A DNA stretch of 64,000 nt from Photobacterium damselae (GTDB lineage Bacteria > Pseudomonadota > Gammaproteobacteria > Enterobacterales > Vibrionaceae): NCBI RefSeq assembly GCF_003026815.1, contig NZ_PYOG01000002.1, positions 248,001 through 312,000 of the forward strand, given 5' to 3'. The notes under the pieces are model-generated. The model was given only the letters and a program-made list of their open reading frames with translations. It was not told where the DNA came from and searched no databases. Made by a program: the position numbers and the translations under genes. Below, one piece after another: positions 54,477-63,339 of the stretch (positions are counted from its first letter, which is position 1; every line of letters begins with the position of its first letter).

Positions 54477-54582
54477 GTGGCTTTGTTGAAAGGTTTACAG
54501 GGAAATAATTGCAATTAATTGGGTTGGTTAATCGTATTTTGGTCATTCATAATTAATAAAAATAAAATGATTTATGAATAGA

Positions 54583-54610
54583 TAAGCAAGCGGTAGTTAA
54601 ACCGCTTGCT
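54583..54610 (-). terminator. Hairpin terminator of the acyltransferase-3 gene
   Basis: agcaagcggt / accgcttgct (54585-54594 and 54601-54610), 6-nt loop. The trailing tract on the minus strand (TTATCTATTC) is only moderately T-rich. Confidence 0.6.
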
Positions 54611-54618
54611 ATAAAAGC

Positions 54619-55644
54619 TTATCGCAACAAGATGTGCTTTAAGCGTGTTTTATCAATTAATGAGATGATAATTAAAGATATGCAGTAAGTAGCTGGTATG
54701 ATTAATATATTACTTACCCAAGGGTTTAGATTCAGCATCATTGAGATATTCATAAAGTATATAATCAATAATAAATGGAGAACATAAATACCTAAGGTGT
54801 GTTTCGCACAGTAACGAACCCATTGAGTATTACCAATATTGGGATGATTAAGTAATAAAATAAAAATACCTAAGCCCCATAATGGTGTCCCTAACAAGAA
54901 ATCATGAATATTAAATAGCCCATCAGGTAGAAGGGATAACATAAAAGCTTCTGTAAGGTGCAGTGACATACCGCCAATAAACAACAGGAGTGCGATAGTA
55001 TTACTCAATTGCCATTTCTGACGACGATACTCAAATCCTAAGCCGACCATCAATGTGGCAAAAAAAGGTCCATTACGAGTAAAGATAATGGAGTCTAACT
55101 CAGTATAGGGCTGATAGCTTCCCGCAAGAAGTCCGTAGACAAAGAGTAATAACGCAAATGGAAGAAGCCATTCTATTTTATTGAATCGTATAAAGAATGC
55201 GATGAGGATTACGGCACAAATGAGTGCAGGTATAAACCAAAGATGTACTAATCCGCCTTCAAATAGAGAATTAATAGGATTTTCACTTAAATATTGCCAA
55301 TATCCCATCCTCTCTTGTAAGTAACTCTCTTGCATCACAGTGTTGAGATTAAAAGGCGCAATAAGATAAATGATGCTCCAGATAAGCCAAACTTTTAAAA
55401 GCGGAATACTATATGAGCACGCGGTTTGTTGTGGGGATGCAATAAGTTTCGGCGCAATTAAGTAACCTGAGATTAAGAAAAAGAGCGGAACCGCAAAACG
55501 ACTACTCTGGTTGAGTAGATAACCAAGCCAGGGTTCACCATTAATCAAGGGTAGAGTATTAAAGGCTTGGCTATGAATAATAACAACAGCAAAGATAGCA
55601 ATGACACGACCAAGCTCTAAACTAGGAATGCGATTTTCATTCAT
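54619..55644 (-). CDS. Acyltransferase-3 family membrane protein (WecH/OafA-like)
   Basis: 341 residues with about ten hydrophobic helices. The N-terminus (SLELGRVIAIFAVVIIHS) carries the family's conserved His on helix 1, and RFAVPLFFLISGYL matches the R-x-x-x-P-x-F-F motif. Members O-acetylate surface polysaccharides or similar acceptors. Size and layout resemble E. coli WecH. No polysaccharide cluster is adjacent, so the acceptor is unknown. It is leftward and followed by a hairpin; sglT lies further downstream on the same strand with its own operator region. Confidence 0.88.
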   Translation of the reverse strand: MNENRIPSLELGRVIAIFAVVIIHSQAFNTLPLINGEPWLGYLLNQSSRFAVPLFFLISGYLIAPKLIASPQQTACSYSIPLLKVWLIWSIIYLIAPFNLNTVMQESYLQERMGYWQYLSENPINSLFEGGLVHLWFIPALICAVILIAFFIRFNKIEWLLPFALLLFVYGLLAGSYQPYTELDSIIFTRNGPFFATLMVGLGFEYRRQKWQLSNTIALLLFIGGMSLHLTEAFMLSLLPDGLFNIHDFLLGTPLWGLGIFILLLNHPNIGNTQWVRYCAKHTLGIYVLHLLLIIYFMNISMMLNLNPWVSNILIIPATYCISLIIISLIDKTRLKHILLR

Positions 55645-55770
55645 AAGGTATTGTATCTACAATTAAATTTTGTGAAATCTAACAGTAAATACGAGGCTGT
55701 AAATTTTCTATTTGTAAAACTGTGTGATGGATCTGATTCTCAAGCTAAATATGAAATTTCGAGATATTGC

Positions 55771-56697
55771 TTAGTCTAATTTCTTAACGCCATGGATGAT
55801 TAACTCACGTAACCATTGGTGGCTCAGATCTAATTCAAAGTGACGATGCCATAGAAGAACATAGCCACCAGCGTCTAAATGAATTGGAATTGGTCGTACA
55901 ATCAGATTACTTGTTTCTTGTAACTCATGAGTTGGATACGAAGGGTAGCACATTAACAGATCTGAATTTTCACACAGTTTTATGGCTGTTCTAAAGTCGG
56001 TCATATTGATGGCAATATCAACATGACGATTCTGCAAAGCTAGAACCTCTTCTAATAACCAACGACGTAGACCGCCAATGCTTACTTCAATATGTCGGTA
56101 TTTTAAAAACGTTTCGAGATTCCATTCTTCTTGTAGTGAAGGGTGATCTTTTCGCATTAAACAGACTGGATAATCTCGGCCCAGTAGATAGTAATTCAAT
56201 TCATTGGGAATGGTTCGGTAATGCATCTCTGAACGCTCATCCCATTCAAAAATACCAATCCCTAAATCAATTTCACAGCGTAATAGTTGATTTAAGCTAT
56301 CATCGTTCCAAGTGCGGCTGATTAAACTAACTTCTGGTGCTTGTTCCAGCATTTTAGGAATAAAATCAGGGTAGGTCAGTGTATAAGCCGTTTCCACTAA
56401 ATCGATATGAAATTTACGACGACTGCTCGCAGGATCAAAATCTTCTGGCCGAGTGAGCTGTTCTACTTGTCGCAATATCTGATGAATATTGGGTGCCAAG
56501 GAGAGAGCCTTTGGTGTGGGTCTTAGGCCATGAGGAGCTCGTTCAAACAGAGGATCATGAAACGTTTCGCGTAGTTTAGCAAGTTGTTTACTGACTGCCG
56601 ATTGGCTGAGATGTAAGCGACAAGCTGCTGCTGTAACACTCTTTTCTTGTAGTAAGACTTCTAATACTTTCAGCAGATTTACATCAAAATTTTTCAC
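55771..56697 (-). CDS. LysR-family transcriptional regulator
   Basis: 308 residues. The N-terminal helix-turn-helix is FDVNLLKVLEVLLQEKSVTA with RLHLSQSAVSKQLAKLR, followed by the FHDPLFER wing and RPTPKAL linker typical of the LeuO/NodD-like branch. The effector-binding domain spans about 92-300. The start is GTG 56697. It lies 31 bp after an unrecognised membrane-protein gene (56729-58093) on the same strand. Target genes are not evident. Confidence 0.88.
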   Translation of the reverse strand: MKNFDVNLLKVLEVLLQEKSVTAAACRLHLSQSAVSKQLAKLRETFHDPLFERAPHGLRPTPKALSLAPNIHQILRQVEQLTRPEDFDPASSRRKFHIDLVETAYTLTYPDFIPKMLEQAPEVSLISRTWNDDSLNQLLRCEIDLGIGIFEWDERSEMHYRTIPNELNYYLLGRDYPVCLMRKDHPSLQEEWNLETFLKYRHIEVSIGGLRRWLLEEVLALQNRHVDIAINMTDFRTAIKLCENSDLLMCYPSYPTHELQETSNLIVRPIPIHLDAGGYVLLWHRHFELDLSHQWLRELIIHGVKKLD

Positions 56698-56728
56698 AGC
56701 AATAGCCTTGTCGTCTGTTGTGATATAT

Positions 56729-58093
56729 CTATTTTGTTACAGGTAATGCGACTTCAACCGGTTCGATATCTACAATTTTTGAACGGTTCATGATGATCTT
56801 CCAGCGTTGAATACGAACAGTATTATCTTCATCCGTTTCTTTTGTGATTAAGTTTATCAAATGGCGCTTTTCAACCGATTCTTTTGTGACTTGACCATCT
56901 TTGAGCTGATATATCCGTTGAGAGCCTTTTTCCATTAAGCTGGCAACAACTCTTAAATCGAGAATAATTGATTCACGGGTCTGTTCATAACCACTTAAGA
57001 ACTTAGTTGGAGACATTCGAGTGGTACTTTTATAGTGAAGAATGGTCTCTTCTCTATTTGATACTTTATGTTTACGGGTCTTTCTAATGCTTTCAGGAAG
57101 TTTGTCGTAGCTAATATATTCCATCCACTCGAACTGACGGCCAATAAGGTGATCGGTATTAGCATCGAAAAATTGTTTACGCCAGCGAGCTCGACCTTTA
57201 CGAAGCCAACGCCAAAGCATTTTTTTTAAATCGTCTTTAAAAACTTCACGAATAGCGTAAATCAGAGACAGAACCAAAATAAATGATGCGGTAATATCAC
57301 CTAATACACCACGCGCTTTTATCATCATTAAAGTCACAAAGATCATCACAATACCTGCCGCTGCACCTGTGACAATTTTTCGGGTATTTTTACCCAGCTC
57401 TATGGTTTTCTCTTTCATAGTGACTGGGTATTCGATCAAACGACGTAGAAGACGCATCTTATTCGACATTCGGGTTTGATCTTGCATTGCTCTTTCTGAA
57501 TTATATTTGTGTTTAATTCGGTGTTGCTCTTCAGATGCGCAGATGTCTAATAAGAGTTCTTTAATTTCTGGGTATTCGTTACCACGGGGTAGGTGAGCCA
57601 CCATAGCCAAGCAACGTTGTTCAGTAAACCATGATAGATAGTTATCAATGTTCTCGTAGTACTTAAGCAGCTTTTTATCTGTCGGTACGTTACGACGTAA
57701 CCTTTTTAAGATACGAATTGTCAGTTCACTCAGCTCGCTGACATCATCTAATGTGACTGACTCTTTGTTCTCAAGTAAATTATGAGTCTCTTTTTCTAGA
57801 GCCAGTGCATACTGATAAGCGTACAAACTTAAACTTAAGCGATATTGTTCAATCGATAATTTACCTCGACTGGCTAATCGACTATGAACGAGGGGTAAGT
57901 GGTTAACGTCACTGTAATAAGTACGTTTGCCATGAATTGCGTTATGGTAGAACTCTTCATCACTGATGATGTTGCTGGTTAGGCCTAATTCTCCGGGCAC
58001 AAAAATATAAATATCGAGCTGTCGATTAGTCGTTTCTTGAATGACGTGGGAGATTTTAAGTTTGTGTCCATCTTTTTTGTCGACAGTGATCAC
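56729..58093 (-). CDS. Unrecognised two-helix membrane protein
   Basis: 454 residues. I do not recognise the family. The N-terminal 235 residues look soluble and largely helical with many charged residues. Two adjacent hydrophobic segments (about 238-258 and 265-283, TGAAAGIVMIFVTLMMI and TASFILVLSLIYAI) are followed by a very basic stretch (WLRKGRARWRKQFF) and a C-terminal domain of about 150 residues. Both ends are therefore probably cytosolic. The start is GTG 58093, with a weak GGA 6 nt upstream. A LysR gene follows 31 bp later, and a heptamer tandem repeat lies upstream at 58225. Confidence 0.7.
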   Translation of the reverse strand: MITVDKKDGHKLKISHVIQETTNRQLDIYIFVPGELGLTSNIISDEEFYHNAIHGKRTYYSDVNHLPLVHSRLASRGKLSIEQYRLSLSLYAYQYALALEKETHNLLENKESVTLDDVSELSELTIRILKRLRRNVPTDKKLLKYYENIDNYLSWFTEQRCLAMVAHLPRGNEYPEIKELLLDICASEEQHRIKHKYNSERAMQDQTRMSNKMRLLRRLIEYPVTMKEKTIELGKNTRKIVTGAAAGIVMIFVTLMMIKARGVLGDITASFILVLSLIYAIREVFKDDLKKMLWRWLRKGRARWRKQFFDANTDHLIGRQFEWMEYISYDKLPESIRKTRKHKVSNREETILHYKSTTRMSPTKFLSGYEQTRESIILDLRVVASLMEKGSQRIYQLKDGQVTKESVEKRHLINLITKETDEDNTVRIQRWKIIMNRSKIVDIEPVEVALPVTK

Positions 58094-58224
58094 TTTGTAT
58101 CCGTACCTCTAAACTGCATGAAATGATATTTAGTGTGGCTAATGATTGGCGTACTAGCCACCACTTTCTAGTTCAGTGACTTTTGAGCTTGTTATTGTTG
58201 TTTTATTTTAAACTTAGTCATTCT

Positions 58225-58255
58225 CCTAGAACCTAGAACCTAGAACCTAGAACCT
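58225..58255. repeat. Tandem heptamer repeat (CCTAGAA), four copies plus a partial
   Basis: Four exact CCTAGAA units starting at 58225, 58232, 58239 and 58246, then cct. It lies in the divergent region between the two-helix membrane protein and cvfB. Confidence 0.9.
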
Positions 58256-58471
58256 GAAATATTACTCGGATTATGATGACAGTAAATGCAATTAACCGTG
58301 TTAATAGGATGAAAAATATCCAAACAGTTAAAGATTGCTGAGCACCAATGGGGAACATCACGTATAATGCTCTGTCATTAGTAAATTACAAAGCTAAGTT
58401 TACACGTTATATCACTTATTATTGTTACACAACATAACGGTGTAGCATGCTGATCAGAGAGTGTCGGATTC

Positions 58472-59314
58472 ATGATTAAAATTGGACAATACAACACATT
58501 AGAAGTCGTCAACCTAGTAGACTTTGGCGTATTTCTCGATGGTGGAGAGGATTTCGGTAATATCTTATTGCCAAGCCAGTCAGTTCCAGCCGGCACTAAC
58601 GTGGGCGATAAAATTAAAGTCTTTCTATACAATGATTCACACGATGAAGTTGTAGCAACAACCGATGAACCTATCGCTCAAGTGGGTGAATTTGCCAAGA
58701 TGCGAGTTGAAGGAATCACGACAGTTGGTGCATTTTTAGATTGGGGTCTGCGTAAAAACCTTTTGTTACCATACAGCGAACAGCGCCGTAAATTACAAGA
58801 AGGTGAAGAGATTCTTGTGCGTGTGTATACCGACCGAGCAACAGGTCGTATTGTCGCTTCAACTAAGTTTAACCGCTTCTTAGATAAAACTCCGGCAACG
58901 TATAAAGTTGGGGATGAAGTACCAGTATTGATCGCAGAAATCACAGATCTTGGCTATAAAGCGATCATTAATAATCAACATTGGGGCTTACTATTTAAGA
59001 CCGAATGTTTTGGTAAGCTGTTTATTGGTAAGACGCTAAAAGCTTACGTAAAAGAAATTCGTGAAGATGGCAAAATCAACCTATCTCTGCAGAAGATGGG
59101 TAAAGCACGTATGGATGACCTATCAGATAAAATTTTAACCTCGTTAGAGAAAAAGGGTGGTTTCATTCCATTAAGTGATAAGTCAACGCCTGAAGAAATT
59201 TTCAATGTTTTCCGTACCAGTAAAGGTACCTTTAAGAAGACCATTGGTGGCTTGTATAAGCAGGGTCTGATTGTTATTGGAAAAGACGGCATCCGCTTAA
59301 ACGATAACGACTAA
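58472..59314 (+). CDS. cvfB: S1-domain RNA-binding protein, CvfB/YitL family
   Basis: 280 residues. Three S1-like OB domains (about 1-65, 66-130 and 140-205; FGVFLDGGEDFGNILLP, VGAFLDWGLRKNLLLP and IREDGKINLSLQK) are followed by a C-terminal winged-helix domain (about 225-280, PEEIFNVFRTSKGTFKKTIG). This is the CvfB architecture; the Staphylococcus member binds RNA and affects virulence gene expression. It stands alone with its own terminator. A tandem heptamer repeat lies about 220 bp upstream. Confidence 0.92.
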   Translation: MIKIGQYNTLEVVNLVDFGVFLDGGEDFGNILLPSQSVPAGTNVGDKIKVFLYNDSHDEVVATTDEPIAQVGEFAKMRVEGITTVGAFLDWGLRKNLLLPYSEQRRKLQEGEEILVRVYTDRATGRIVASTKFNRFLDKTPATYKVGDEVPVLIAEITDLGYKAIINNQHWGLLFKTECFGKLFIGKTLKAYVKEIREDGKINLSLQKMGKARMDDLSDKILTSLEKKGGFIPLSDKSTPEEIFNVFRTSKGTFKKTIGGLYKQGLIVIGKDGIRLNDND

Positions 59315-59342
59315 TTAATCGCTATTTATGGCTGCTGAACAT

Positions 59343-59379
59343 AAACGCATCTTGGCTTATTCCAGGGTGCGTTTTTTTT
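59343..59379 (+). terminator. Rho-independent terminator of cvfB
   Basis: aaacgcatcttgg / ccagggtgcgttt (59343-59355 and 59362-59374, two G-U pairs), then a T tract. Confidence 0.85.
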
Positions 59380-59584
59380 AATTATCATCTGGCTTTGGTG
59401 TAATTATAAGCATTGTAATGGTCTGTTTTTCATCAGTTTATTGCGCTTCTTATTGCTTCAAAGCAAATGATTTTTTCCATATGAGAAAAGTACGTCTAAA
59501 TTTAATCGGTAAGTTATTGATATTTTGCTGTAGCACGTAGAATTAACCTGTTTAGTGCAATTAAAGTTAACATTTACATAACTT

Positions 59585-59619
59585 TGTGATCTTGATCGTG
59601 TTTTGTTGCTCGTTACAAT
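59585..59619 (+). promoter_or_regulatory. Candidate promoter of the nucleoside transporter gene, with a CRP-like half site
   Basis: TTGATC (59592-59597), 16-nt spacer, TACAAT (59614-59619). A TGTGATCTTGATCGTG sequence (59585-59600) overlaps the -35 and resembles one arm of a CRP site. Weak evidence, by eye only. Confidence 0.35.
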
Positions 59620-59651
59620 GCGCGTCCCTTTTGACATATTTGATCAACATC

Positions 59652-60860
59652 ATGATTGCAGTACTGGGTATTTTTGTTCTTATTTTATTAGCTTGGATTA
59701 TTTCTACTGACCGTAAGCGCATTCCGATTAAAATGGTATCGCTGGCGTTTTTAATGCAAGTTCTGTTTGCTCTTTTTGTGCTATATGTACCTGTTGGTAA
59801 AACGATTCTACAGTCGATTACTCACGGCGTAACCTATGTGACCGATTACGGTAAAGATGGTTTATCTTTTCTGTTTGGTGGTTTAGCAACGGGCAGTATT
59901 GGTTTCGTATTTGCGGTGAACGTTTTAGGCATCATCATCTTTTTCTCCGCATTGATTTCTATGCTTTACCATATCGGTATTATGCAAAAAGTTGTGAACG
60001 TTTGCGGTGGGGCTTTACAACGAGTATTAGGTACTGGCCGTGCAGAATCCTTATCGGCAACTGCAAATATCTTTGTTGGTATGTCAGAAGTCCCATTGGT
60101 CATCAAACCATATTTAAAAAGCATGGATGATTCGCAACTGTTTGCTGTTATGACTTGTGGTTTAGCATCGGTTGCCGGTTCTACTATGGTAGGTTATGCC
60201 GCTGTGGGTGTGGACTTAGGCTATCTTATTGCTGCTGCGTTTATGTCGGCTCCTGCGGGTTTGTTAATGGCTAAAATCATTGTGCCGCCATCAGAACAAA
60301 AAATCAGTGCTGATGAAATTACCGCAGTTGAAATCCCTAAAGCAACGAATGTGGTTGAAGCGCTCGCTGATGGTGCAATGTCGGGCTTGCGTATGGCTGT
60401 TACCATTGGTGCGACGCTGGTGGCATTTATTAGTGTGATTGCTTTGCTAAACGGTATGTTAGGCGATATTGGTGCTCTATTTGGCGTTAAAGATTTAAGC
60501 TTCCAACTGATCTTAGGCTATGTATTTTCACCTGTAGCTCTGCTTATTGGTGTGCCTTGGGCAGATGTGATAACGGCTGGCTCTTTGATTGGTCAGAAAG
60601 TTGTGATGAACGAGTTTGTTGCATTTATTGACTTGATGAAAGTAAAAGACACGATGTCACCACACAGTGTAGCTGTTGTTACTTTCGCCTTATGTGGCTT
60701 TGCTAATGTCACCACGCTTGCAATCTTAATTGGCGGTATGGGAAGTCTAATCCCTGAGCGTCGTCCGTTTATTGCCAAGTATGGTGCTCGTGCAGTGATG
60801 GCTGGTGTTCTTGCTAACCTAATGAGTGCTGCAATCGTAAGTATTATTCTGTCGCTATAA
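59652..60860 (+). CDS. Concentrative nucleoside transporter (CNT/NupC family)
   Basis: 402-residue polytopic protein related to V. cholerae vcCNT and E. coli NupC. It shows the N-terminal IISTDRKRIPIK, SFLFGGL, ANIFVGMSEVPLVIKPYL, NEFVAF and CGFANVTTLAILIGG motifs that form the nucleoside site. It imports nucleosides with Na+ or H+. In vcCNT the first base-contact motif is GQTE; here it is GMSE, so specificity may differ. ATG 59652 begins the helix typical of the family N-terminus; there is no clear Shine-Dalgarno sequence, and the frame is open 22 codons further upstream. A terminator follows. Confidence 0.9.
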   Translation: MIAVLGIFVLILLAWIISTDRKRIPIKMVSLAFLMQVLFALFVLYVPVGKTILQSITHGVTYVTDYGKDGLSFLFGGLATGSIGFVFAVNVLGIIIFFSALISMLYHIGIMQKVVNVCGGALQRVLGTGRAESLSATANIFVGMSEVPLVIKPYLKSMDDSQLFAVMTCGLASVAGSTMVGYAAVGVDLGYLIAAAFMSAPAGLLMAKIIVPPSEQKISADEITAVEIPKATNVVEALADGAMSGLRMAVTIGATLVAFISVIALLNGMLGDIGALFGVKDLSFQLILGYVFSPVALLIGVPWADVITAGSLIGQKVVMNEFVAFIDLMKVKDTMSPHSVAVVTFALCGFANVTTLAILIGGMGSLIPERRPFIAKYGARAVMAGVLANLMSAAIVSIILSL

Positions 60861-60893
60861 TCCTTATGTAGATTCAAAAAACATAAGTTTACA

Positions 60894-60935
60894 AAAGCCA
60901 GTAGACGGAGAAAATCTCTTTCTACTGGCTTTGTT
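60894..60935 (+). terminator. Terminator of the nucleoside transporter gene
   Basis: aaagccagtaga / tctactggcttt (60894-60905 and 60921-60932), a 12-bp stem with a 15-nt loop. Confidence 0.8.
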
Positions 60936-60965
60936 CTATCTGATATATCTATATCGTTAGCCAAG

Positions 60966-61012
60966 ATAAAAAAATCCTGCAATAAATGTAATCATCATCT
61001 ATTGCAGGATTT
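60966..61012 (-). terminator. Terminator of moeAB
   Basis: aaatcctgcaata / tattgcaggattt (60972-60984 and 61000-61012). On the minus strand the stem is followed by a T tract, 27 bases after the moeB stop. Confidence 0.85.
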
Positions 61013-61038
61013 GTATTTTCTAACCGATCTTAAAATGA

Positions 61039-61797
61039 TTAGGCTGATTGAGTACCACAAACCGAACATGTCGGCAGTTTCATCAGTTTCATTTCTCGCC
61101 AACTCATTGATAAAGCATCCAGCATCAACAGCTTACCGGTTAATGGCGTACCCATATGACTAACGACTTTAATCGCTTCCATTGCTTGTACCGCACCAAC
61201 AATACCGACGACAGGTGACATAATACCAGCCTCAACACAGCTTAGAGTCTGCTGACCAAATAGGGCACTAAGACATTGATAGCAAGGCTCATTGTCTTGA
61301 TAAGTGTAAACACTAATTTGACCTTCCATGCGAATTGCCGCTCCTGAAATAAGCGGTTTCTTAATGGCAAAACAGAGGCGGTTTAATTGATTTCGAGTAT
61401 CAACGTTATCACTGCAATCAAGCACAAGATCATGCTGTTCGATTAACGGACGAAGTTCATCATCACTTAAACGCTTAGCAATGGTTTCAACCTCAAGATA
61501 AGGGTTGATTTTTTCTAGAGCGGTTTTTGCTGATTCAACTTTCAATTGACCAATTGTGCTGTCGTTATGAAGCAGTTGTCGCTGAAGGTTAGACACTTCC
61601 ACTTTGTCATCATCAATCAGGGTAAGTTTTCCTACACCCGCAGCCGCCAAATATTGAGTAGAAGCGCAACCTAAGCCGCCAGCTCCTAAAATTAGCATCG
61701 AAGCACTCTTTAGCGCTTCTTGGCCTTCAAAATCAAATTGGCGCAGCATAATCTGGCGGTTATAGCGCAGCATTTCTGCATCGGAAAGTTCGCTCAC
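61039..61797 (-). CDS. moeB: Molybdopterin-synthase adenylyltransferase MoeB
   Basis: Activates the C-terminus of MoaD by adenylation in molybdopterin synthesis. The 252-residue protein is E1-like: RYNRQIMLRQFDFEGQE, the nucleotide loop GAGGLGCAS, the RQLLH arginine finger region, LDCSDN, and two CxxC zinc pairs (CYQC, CSVC). The start is GTG 61797 with AGGA 7 nt upstream. The gene lies 12 bp after moeA and shares its transcript and terminator. Confidence 0.96.
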   Translation of the reverse strand: MSELSDAEMLRYNRQIMLRQFDFEGQEALKSASMLILGAGGLGCASTQYLAAAGVGKLTLIDDDKVEVSNLQRQLLHNDSTIGQLKVESAKTALEKINPYLEVETIAKRLSDDELRPLIEQHDLVLDCSDNVDTRNQLNRLCFAIKKPLISGAAIRMEGQISVYTYQDNEPCYQCLSALFGQQTLSCVEAGIMSPVVGIVGAVQAMEAIKVVSHMGTPLTGKLLMLDALSMSWREMKLMKLPTCSVCGTQSA

Positions 61798-61809
61798 AAA
61801 AAATTCCTG

Positions 61810-63057
61810 TTAGTACATGGTGTGGTTGAAAAGCTCGATGGTTACCTGTTCGCCCGCTTCAACACGGCCGCGATCTTGCTCTAAAACAACAAAGCAGTTT
61901 GCAAGATGCATAGAGCTAAATGCTCCTGAACCTTGATTACCTGTGGTGGCAACTTCTACTTGGCCTTGCGTATTAATCTGATAGATACCACGTTGGAAGT
62001 CAGTTCGACCAGGGCGCTTCTTAAAGCCAGTTGTTGCAATAGCTTGAAGGCGCTGTGGTGCTTGGTATTGAGTGTGACCTGCAAGTTTTGCCAACATAGG
62101 TTGTACCAACTGATATAGCGTTAACATTGCAGATACTGGATTACCAGGTAGGCCACAGAACCAAGCGTTATTGATGGTGCCAAATGCAAACGGTTTACCT
62201 GGCTTCATGGCAATTTTCCAAAAACCAATTTGGCCCTGTTCATCTAAGATGTCTTTTGTAAAATCGGCTTCACCGACACTAACACCACCAGAGGTGATCA
62301 TTACATCGGCTTCTGTTGAGGCTTTAGTAAATGCAGCACGTAGTTGGTCTGGACAATCTGGAATAATGCCAAGATCGAGTACATCACAACCAAATTTTTC
62401 CAGTAAAGCGCGGATACCGTAGCGGTTACTGTCATAGATCTGGCCCGCTTCTAATGGTTCACCGACAGGACGTAGCTCATCACCTGTTGAAAAGAATGCA
62501 ACAATAGGGCGAACATACACTTCAAACTGAGCAATACCTAAAGAAGCCAGTAGAGGCATTTCACGTGCAGTGATTCGGGTACCTTTAGCCAGTACAATGT
62601 CACCTTGGCAAGCATCATCGCCAATAGGGCGTACATTATCACCATGCTTTGGCTTATCATGAAAAGTAATGGTCTCACCGTCTGCCGTGGTTTCTTCTTG
62701 CATAATGACGGTATCAGCCCCTTTCGGTAACTCAGCACCTGTCATAATTCGAATGCATTGACCTTGCTGACATTCACCGGCAAAAGGTACGCCAGCAAAA
62801 GCTTTACCCGCTAAAGTGAGTGTATTGGCGTTAACAAGATCGGCAGAACGGTACGCATAGCCATCCATCGCTGAGTTTGCGAAAGGGGGAACATTGATCG
62901 GAGAGTGTACATCTTGAGCAAGCACGTAACCCATTGCATCAGTAAGCGCGACAGTTTTGGTTGCTTCAAGAGGTGTTACTTGAGACAAAATTTTATCAAG
63001 AGCAGTTTCAACCGGCATTAAACCCGGTGCGTCACAACATCCCATAGTGGTGTCCAT
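61810..63057 (-). CDS. moeA: Molybdopterin molybdenumtransferase MoeA
   Basis: Inserts molybdenum into adenylylated molybdopterin. The 415-residue protein shows the linker and substrate motifs FANSAMDGYAYR, IMTGAELPKGADTVIMQE, FFSTGDEL, YDSNRYGIRALLE, MITSGGVSVGEADF and FCGLPGNPVSA. The length is normal. ATG 63057 and ATG 63045 (MGCCDAPGLMPV) are both possible; the latter has a weak GGA 7 nt upstream. It is the first gene of moeA-moeB and is divergent from folE. Confidence 0.95.
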   Translation of the reverse strand: MDTTMGCCDAPGLMPVETALDKILSQVTPLEATKTVALTDAMGYVLAQDVHSPINVPPFANSAMDGYAYRSADLVNANTLTLAGKAFAGVPFAGECQQGQCIRIMTGAELPKGADTVIMQEETTADGETITFHDKPKHGDNVRPIGDDACQGDIVLAKGTRITAREMPLLASLGIAQFEVYVRPIVAFFSTGDELRPVGEPLEAGQIYDSNRYGIRALLEKFGCDVLDLGIIPDCPDQLRAAFTKASTEADVMITSGGVSVGEADFTKDILDEQGQIGFWKIAMKPGKPFAFGTINNAWFCGLPGNPVSAMLTLYQLVQPMLAKLAGHTQYQAPQRLQAIATTGFKKRPGRTDFQRGIYQINTQGQVEVATTGNQGSGAFSSMHLANCFVVLEQDRGRVEAGEQVTIELFNHTMY

Positions 63058-63140
63058 TATAATTATGTCAATTAAACAGTATCTGAAATATATCTTTTAA
63101 GTTATAACGTTCAGATAAATATCTCAATAGTATAGTGTGA

Positions 63141-63311
63141 TTGGATTTCATCACTAGTGTTAACTTAGAGAGTATCAATTGGAGTAATTATGCCAAAAAA
63201 AGGCTAGCGAAACTAACCCGTATTAAATTCAGGGTGGAATTATTTTCATTTACAGGTATCCTCGAACGTGATTTGTATCACTGGCCGAAAGAATGGGTGA
63301 GTTTTGGGTAA
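63141..63311 (+). CDS. Possible small protein upstream of folE, start uncertain
   Basis: The frame is open from TTG 63141 to TAA 63311 (56 codons), ending [17 protein letters not shown]. The only good Shine-Dalgarno/ATG pair (GGAG 63181, ATG 63190) is in another frame: it reads MPKKG and stops, unless a -1 shift occurs on the seven-A run (63195-63201), which would join it to the same C-terminal sequence as a 40-residue protein. I do not recognise the product. It may be chance or a decayed gene. Confidence 0.25.
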   Translation: MDFITSVNLESINWSNYAKKRLAKLTRIKFRVELFSFTGILERDLYHWPKEWVSFG

Positions 63312-63339
63312 AATAGCACCTAAGCCAGTTGGAGGAAAA

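Noticed and set aside
58136-58165. Inverted repeat gtggcta / tagccac upstream of the two-helix membrane protein
   Set aside because: Seven-base-pair stem with a long loop and no T tract, and not placed after any gene; not convincing as a terminator or operator.
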